This document shows, piece after piece, positions 3,141 to 5,714 of a stretch of DNA of 5,714 nucleotides. A program made the position numbers and the translations under genes. The DNA is taken from contig USEZ01000123.1 of assembly GCA_900553775.1 (NCBI GenBank), forward strand, positions 1 to 5,714, written 5' to 3'. The stretch is from an uncultured Slackia sp. GTDB lineage: Bacteria > Actinomycetota > Coriobacteriia > Coriobacteriales > Eggerthellaceae. Under the pieces are notes generated by a model. That model did no database searches. It saw only the letters and a list, made by a program, of their open reading frames with translations, and was not told the DNA's origin. Numbering within the stretch: the first letter of the stretch is position 1; each line of letters opens with the position of its first letter.

Positions 3141-5678
3141 ATGACGGCTTACGTCAATGACGAACAGAAGAAGGAGGGCGCCTACGGCAAGGCCGTCAAG
3201 GCGACCCTGGCCGCCACCCTGGCCGCGGGCATGGTCCCCGCCGCGGCGGCATTCGCGGACGAGCCCGCCGAGGCCGCTGCCGCTTCCGACGACCCGAGCA
3301 TCGACCTGCTCGTCGCCGACAAAGGCTTCGCCGACGCCAAGGTCGTCGCGGCCTACGACAACGCCGGCAACGAGGTCAAGGACGCTGACGGCAAGAACGG
3401 CTTCGACCTCACCTTCAACGGTGCGTCGAACTACGTCAAGAGCCTGAAGCTCCAGCTCGCCGACGGCAACGAAACCGAGGTGACCGTCCAGAACGACAAC
3501 ACCTACAAGTTCACCTACAAGAAGGACGGCCAGTCGGTACAGCCCAACACCGTCCAGCAGATCGGCAACTACACCCTCGAGATCGAGTACGTGGGCGAAG
3601 GCTCCTACAAGGGCCAGAAGATCACCGTCAACTTCGAGATCAAGGCCCAGCAGAGCGAGAAGACCATCGCCCTCGGCATGGTCGGCGCCGTCGAAGCCGG
3701 CAAGGCCGCGGCCGTCGATTCCAACATCGTCTTCAACGGCCTGACGGGCGACGACCTGCTCGCGACGGGCACCAAGGACGAGCTCGGCGAGCTCGCCCTC
3801 ACCGTGAACGGCGAGATCACCGCCATCGACAGCGCGAAGGTCTACAAGACCTCGAACACCGCCGAGGGCGCAGAAATCGATGCGGCCAACGAGGTCCTGT
3901 ACGCCGGCGACTACATCGCCGTCGTCACCTACGACACCGACAAGACGGCGACCGTCCTGTTCACCGTCAAGCCGTTCGACCTGGCCTCCGCCACGGTGAC
4001 CGCCGATGCGGTCGACGCGGCCCCCACGACCGCCCCTAGCTACAGCATCGCGGGCGTCAACGAGGCGCTCAAGGCCCAGCTCGTCGCCTCCTACGACCTC
4101 GCCAAGAACGACAACGTTCCCCAGGGCGCCATCAAGGACCTGGGCGAATACACCTTCACCCTGGCGGTCAAGGACGCCCAGAACAAGGAGCTCGCCGCCT
4201 CCGTCACCGGCACCAAGGACTTCGACGTCCAGTACGTGAAGGCCATCGCCGACATCCAGTACAAGGGCCAGGCGTGGGTCGAGAACCTCGGCGCCTTCAC
4301 CGCGGGCACCACGGCCTTCGACGTCGACGACGTCACCTTCGGCACCGCCGACGAGAAATACTGCTCCGTCAAGGTGTTCGACGCCGCGGGCAAAGAGGTC
4401 TCCGACTGGAGCGCCCCCGGCAAGTACACCGTCGTGGCCGAGGTCAACGACCCGACCTTCGCGACTGGCGGCTCCAAGACCGGCAGCTTCACCGTGTCCT
4501 ACGGCCAGGTGGCCACCGACGGCATCTACGTGCAGTACAACGGCCAGCTGACCGACGCCATCGAGAAGGTCTACGACGGCGAAGACCTCGTCAAGGGCGT
4601 CTCCGTCAAGGTGGTCAACGGCAAGAAGACCATGACCGAAGGCGTCGACTACAAGCTGGTCTACACCGACGCGAACGGCAAAGAAGTGACCGAGATCGTC
4701 GACGCAGGCACGTACACGCTCACCGTCAAGCCGGTCACCTTCAGCTTCGACAACCAGAAGAACACCGTCTCCATCGACGTGACCCCCATCGCGCTGACCG
4801 ACGTCCGCGTCGCCGACCGCATCACCATCACTGACAAGGAAGGCAACAAGGCCACCGGCCTGCCCTACACCGGTTCCGCCATCACCCCGGCCTTCGAGTA
4901 CAAGACCGGCGACAAGGACGCCGAAGGCAAGGACGTCTACGCGAAGGTTCCCGCCGACATCTACACCGCCGCCTACAAGTTCGACGGCAAGTATGTCGAA
5001 GAGGTTCTCAAGGCCGGCGAGTACACCGCCGAGCTCACGCTGAACGCCAACGTGAAGAACTACTCGCTTCCCAGCAACACCTGCACCTTCAAGGTCATCA
5101 AGAAGCAGAGCTTCCTCGACGTTCCCGCCGACGCCTGGTTCGCCGAGGCCGTGAGCACCGCCGCTGATAAGAACTGGATCAAGGGCTACGCCAACGGCGA
5201 CTTCTTCGGTCCCTACGATTCGATCACCCGCGCCGACGTGTGCGTGGTCGTGGCGCGCATGGCGGGCGTCAAGCTTTCCATCGACAGCGAGAACTGGGGC
5301 TCCGAGACGAGCTTCTATGAGACTCCGTTCTCCGACGTCGACGGCCACATGTACTACGCGCAGGCCATCGCCTGGGCCGCCGACGCGGGCATCGTCCAGG
5401 GCGACGGCGGCACCGGCAACTTCCGCCCGGGCGACAAGATCTCGCGCTCCGAGTTCGCCGCCGTCATGATGCGCTACGCGCAGAAGGCCGGCGACGACAC
5501 GGCGGTCGAGGACGGCGCGCTCGACGGCTATGCGGACGCCGACCAGGTTCCCGCATGGTTCAAGAACGAGGTCGCCTGGGCCGTCGAGGCCGGCATCATG
5601 GGCGTGGGCACCGACGTGATCAACCCGAACGGCGAGATCACCCGCGCCGAGGTCGCCGCGATGGCGATCCGCCTCTAA
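3141..5678 (+). CDS. Secreted surface protein with Ig/MBG-like modules and three C-terminal SLH domains
   Basis: This complete 845-residue protein is probably exported and held on the cell wall, as an S-layer-type or abundant surface protein. ATG 3141 is preceded by AAAGGAG (3127-3133) at 7-nt spacing. A 20-residue charged n-region leads into a hydrophobic core with likely cleavage after AFA at residue 39. The middle (about 50-655) looks like roughly six beta-sandwich modules. Each carries a G-x-Y-T-like strand: IGNYTLEI (141), AGDYIAVV (255), LGEYTFTL (334), PGKYTVVA (426), AGTYTLTV (522) and AGEYTAEL (625), similar to MBG/Ig-like repeats. Three SLH domains follow at about 658-709, 730-780 and 797-845, with ITRAD, ISRSE and ITRAE motifs. 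In Gram-positives SLH triplets bind secondary cell-wall polymer. Only three cysteines are present (408, 648, 701). Codon use is extremely biased to C/G-ending codons, unlike the upstream genes, and TTA, CTA and TCA are absent, which suggests high expression. A terminator stem follows the stop. The ligand or role of the middle region is unknown. Confidence 0.9.
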   Translation: MTAYVNDEQKKEGAYGKAVKATLAATLAAGMVPAAAAFADEPAEAAAASDDPSIDLLVADKGFADAKVVAAYDNAGNEVKDADGKNGFDLTFNGASNYVKSLKLQLADGNETEVTVQNDNTYKFTYKKDGQSVQPNTVQQIGNYTLEIEYVGEGSYKGQKITVNFEIKAQQSEKTIALGMVGAVEAGKAAAVDSNIVFNGLTGDDLLATGTKDELGELALTVNGEITAIDSAKVYKTSNTAEGAEIDAANEVLYAGDYIAVVTYDTDKTATVLFTVKPFDLASATVTADAVDAAPTTAPSYSIAGVNEALKAQLVASYDLAKNDNVPQGAIKDLGEYTFTLAVKDAQNKELAASVTGTKDFDVQYVKAIADIQYKGQAWVENLGAFTAGTTAFDVDDVTFGTADEKYCSVKVFDAAGKEVSDWSAPGKYTVVAEVNDPTFATGGSKTGSFTVSYGQVATDGIYVQYNGQLTDAIEKVYDGEDLVKGVSVKVVNGKKTMTEGVDYKLVYTDANGKEVTEIVDAGTYTLTVKPVTFSFDNQKNTVSIDVTPIALTDVRVADRITITDKEGNKATGLPYTGSAITPAFEYKTGDKDAEGKDVYAKVPADIYTAAYKFDGKYVEEVLKAGEYTAELTLNANVKNYSLPSNTCTFKVIKKQSFLDVPADAWFAEAVSTAADKNWIKGYANGDFFGPYDSITRADVCVVVARMAGVKLSIDSENWGSETSFYETPFSDVDGHMYYAQAIAWAADAGIVQGDGGTGNFRPGDKISRSEFAAVMMRYAQKAGDDTAVEDGALDGYADADQVPAWFKNEVAWAVEAGIMGVGTDVINPNGEITRAEVAAMAIRL

Positions 5679-5691
5679 AGGCACCGTCCGC

Positions 5692-5714
5692 CCGCCTGGC
5701 CTTCGGGCCGGCGG
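5692..5714 (+). terminator. Rho-independent terminator stem after the SLH protein (cut by the window end)
   Basis: CCGCC (5692-5696), a single bulged T, then GGCC (5698-5701), loop TTCG (5702-5705), GGCC (5706-5709) and GGCGG (5710-5714) form a nine-pair stem with a stable UUCG tetraloop. It begins 13 nt after the stop codon. The window ends exactly at the base of the stem, so a following T-tract cannot be seen. Confidence 0.7.

Noticed and set aside
3111..5684. 857-codon open frame on the minus strand opposite the SLH protein gene
   Set aside because: It is codon-aligned with the real gene and open only because the gene lacks TTA, CTA and TCA. Its product is a low-complexity Val/Asp/Gly/Leu sequence without domains, start signal or homology.

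Overview
The window looks like a piece of a high-GC chromosome, most likely from the class Coriobacteriia (for example Eggerthellaceae). The basis is a long-n-region signal peptide on an Ala/Asp-rich surface protein with three C-terminal SLH domains, GC-rich genes with good AAGGAG ribosome binding sites, and the general protein composition. The taxonomic call is inference; no marker gene in the window proves it.

Layout. Positions 1-648 hold the C-terminal 215 codons of recN (DNA repair ATPase), followed by a short U-tract terminator. Positions 649-1412 contain no convincing protein gene. Instead they carry two tandem homologous units of about 180 bp. On the minus strand each unit has its own -10 box (TATAAT or TATACT), a transcript of about 118-125 nt, and a strong hairpin followed by five Us. 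The predicted RNAs share a 48-nt 5' block (46/48 identical) and a 15-nt C-rich linker that is identical in both. Each also has a middle hairpin in which four of seven base pairs differ between copies and all four stay paired. Both RNAs carry repeated CCUCCUU segments, the anti-Shine-Dalgarno core of 16S rRNA. I read them as a duplicated small regulatory RNA family, and this is the most interesting content of the window.

Positions 1413-2575 hold a likely two-gene operon: a divergent homocysteine S-methyltransferase-fold protein (297 aa) with a degraded zinc site, then an unrecognised 83-aa protein. A 71-aa open frame with a good Shine-Dalgarno follows (2615-2830) and may be a third, doubtful, gene. 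The leader of the first gene contains two mutually exclusive hairpins, one followed by a T-tract, which could be an attenuator or chance.

Positions 2831-3140 are a visibly AT-rich intergenic stretch with an 11-bp direct repeat and candidate promoters. It leads into a complete 845-aa secreted surface protein (3141-5678): signal peptide, about six Ig/MBG-like beta modules and three SLH domains. Its codon use is extremely biased, as expected for an abundant S-layer-type protein, and a UUCG-looped terminator stem closes the window.

The genes do not form one pathway. A possible link is that the CCUCCUU RNAs could act on Shine-Dalgarno sequences of mRNAs, but no specific target can be assigned from this sequence.
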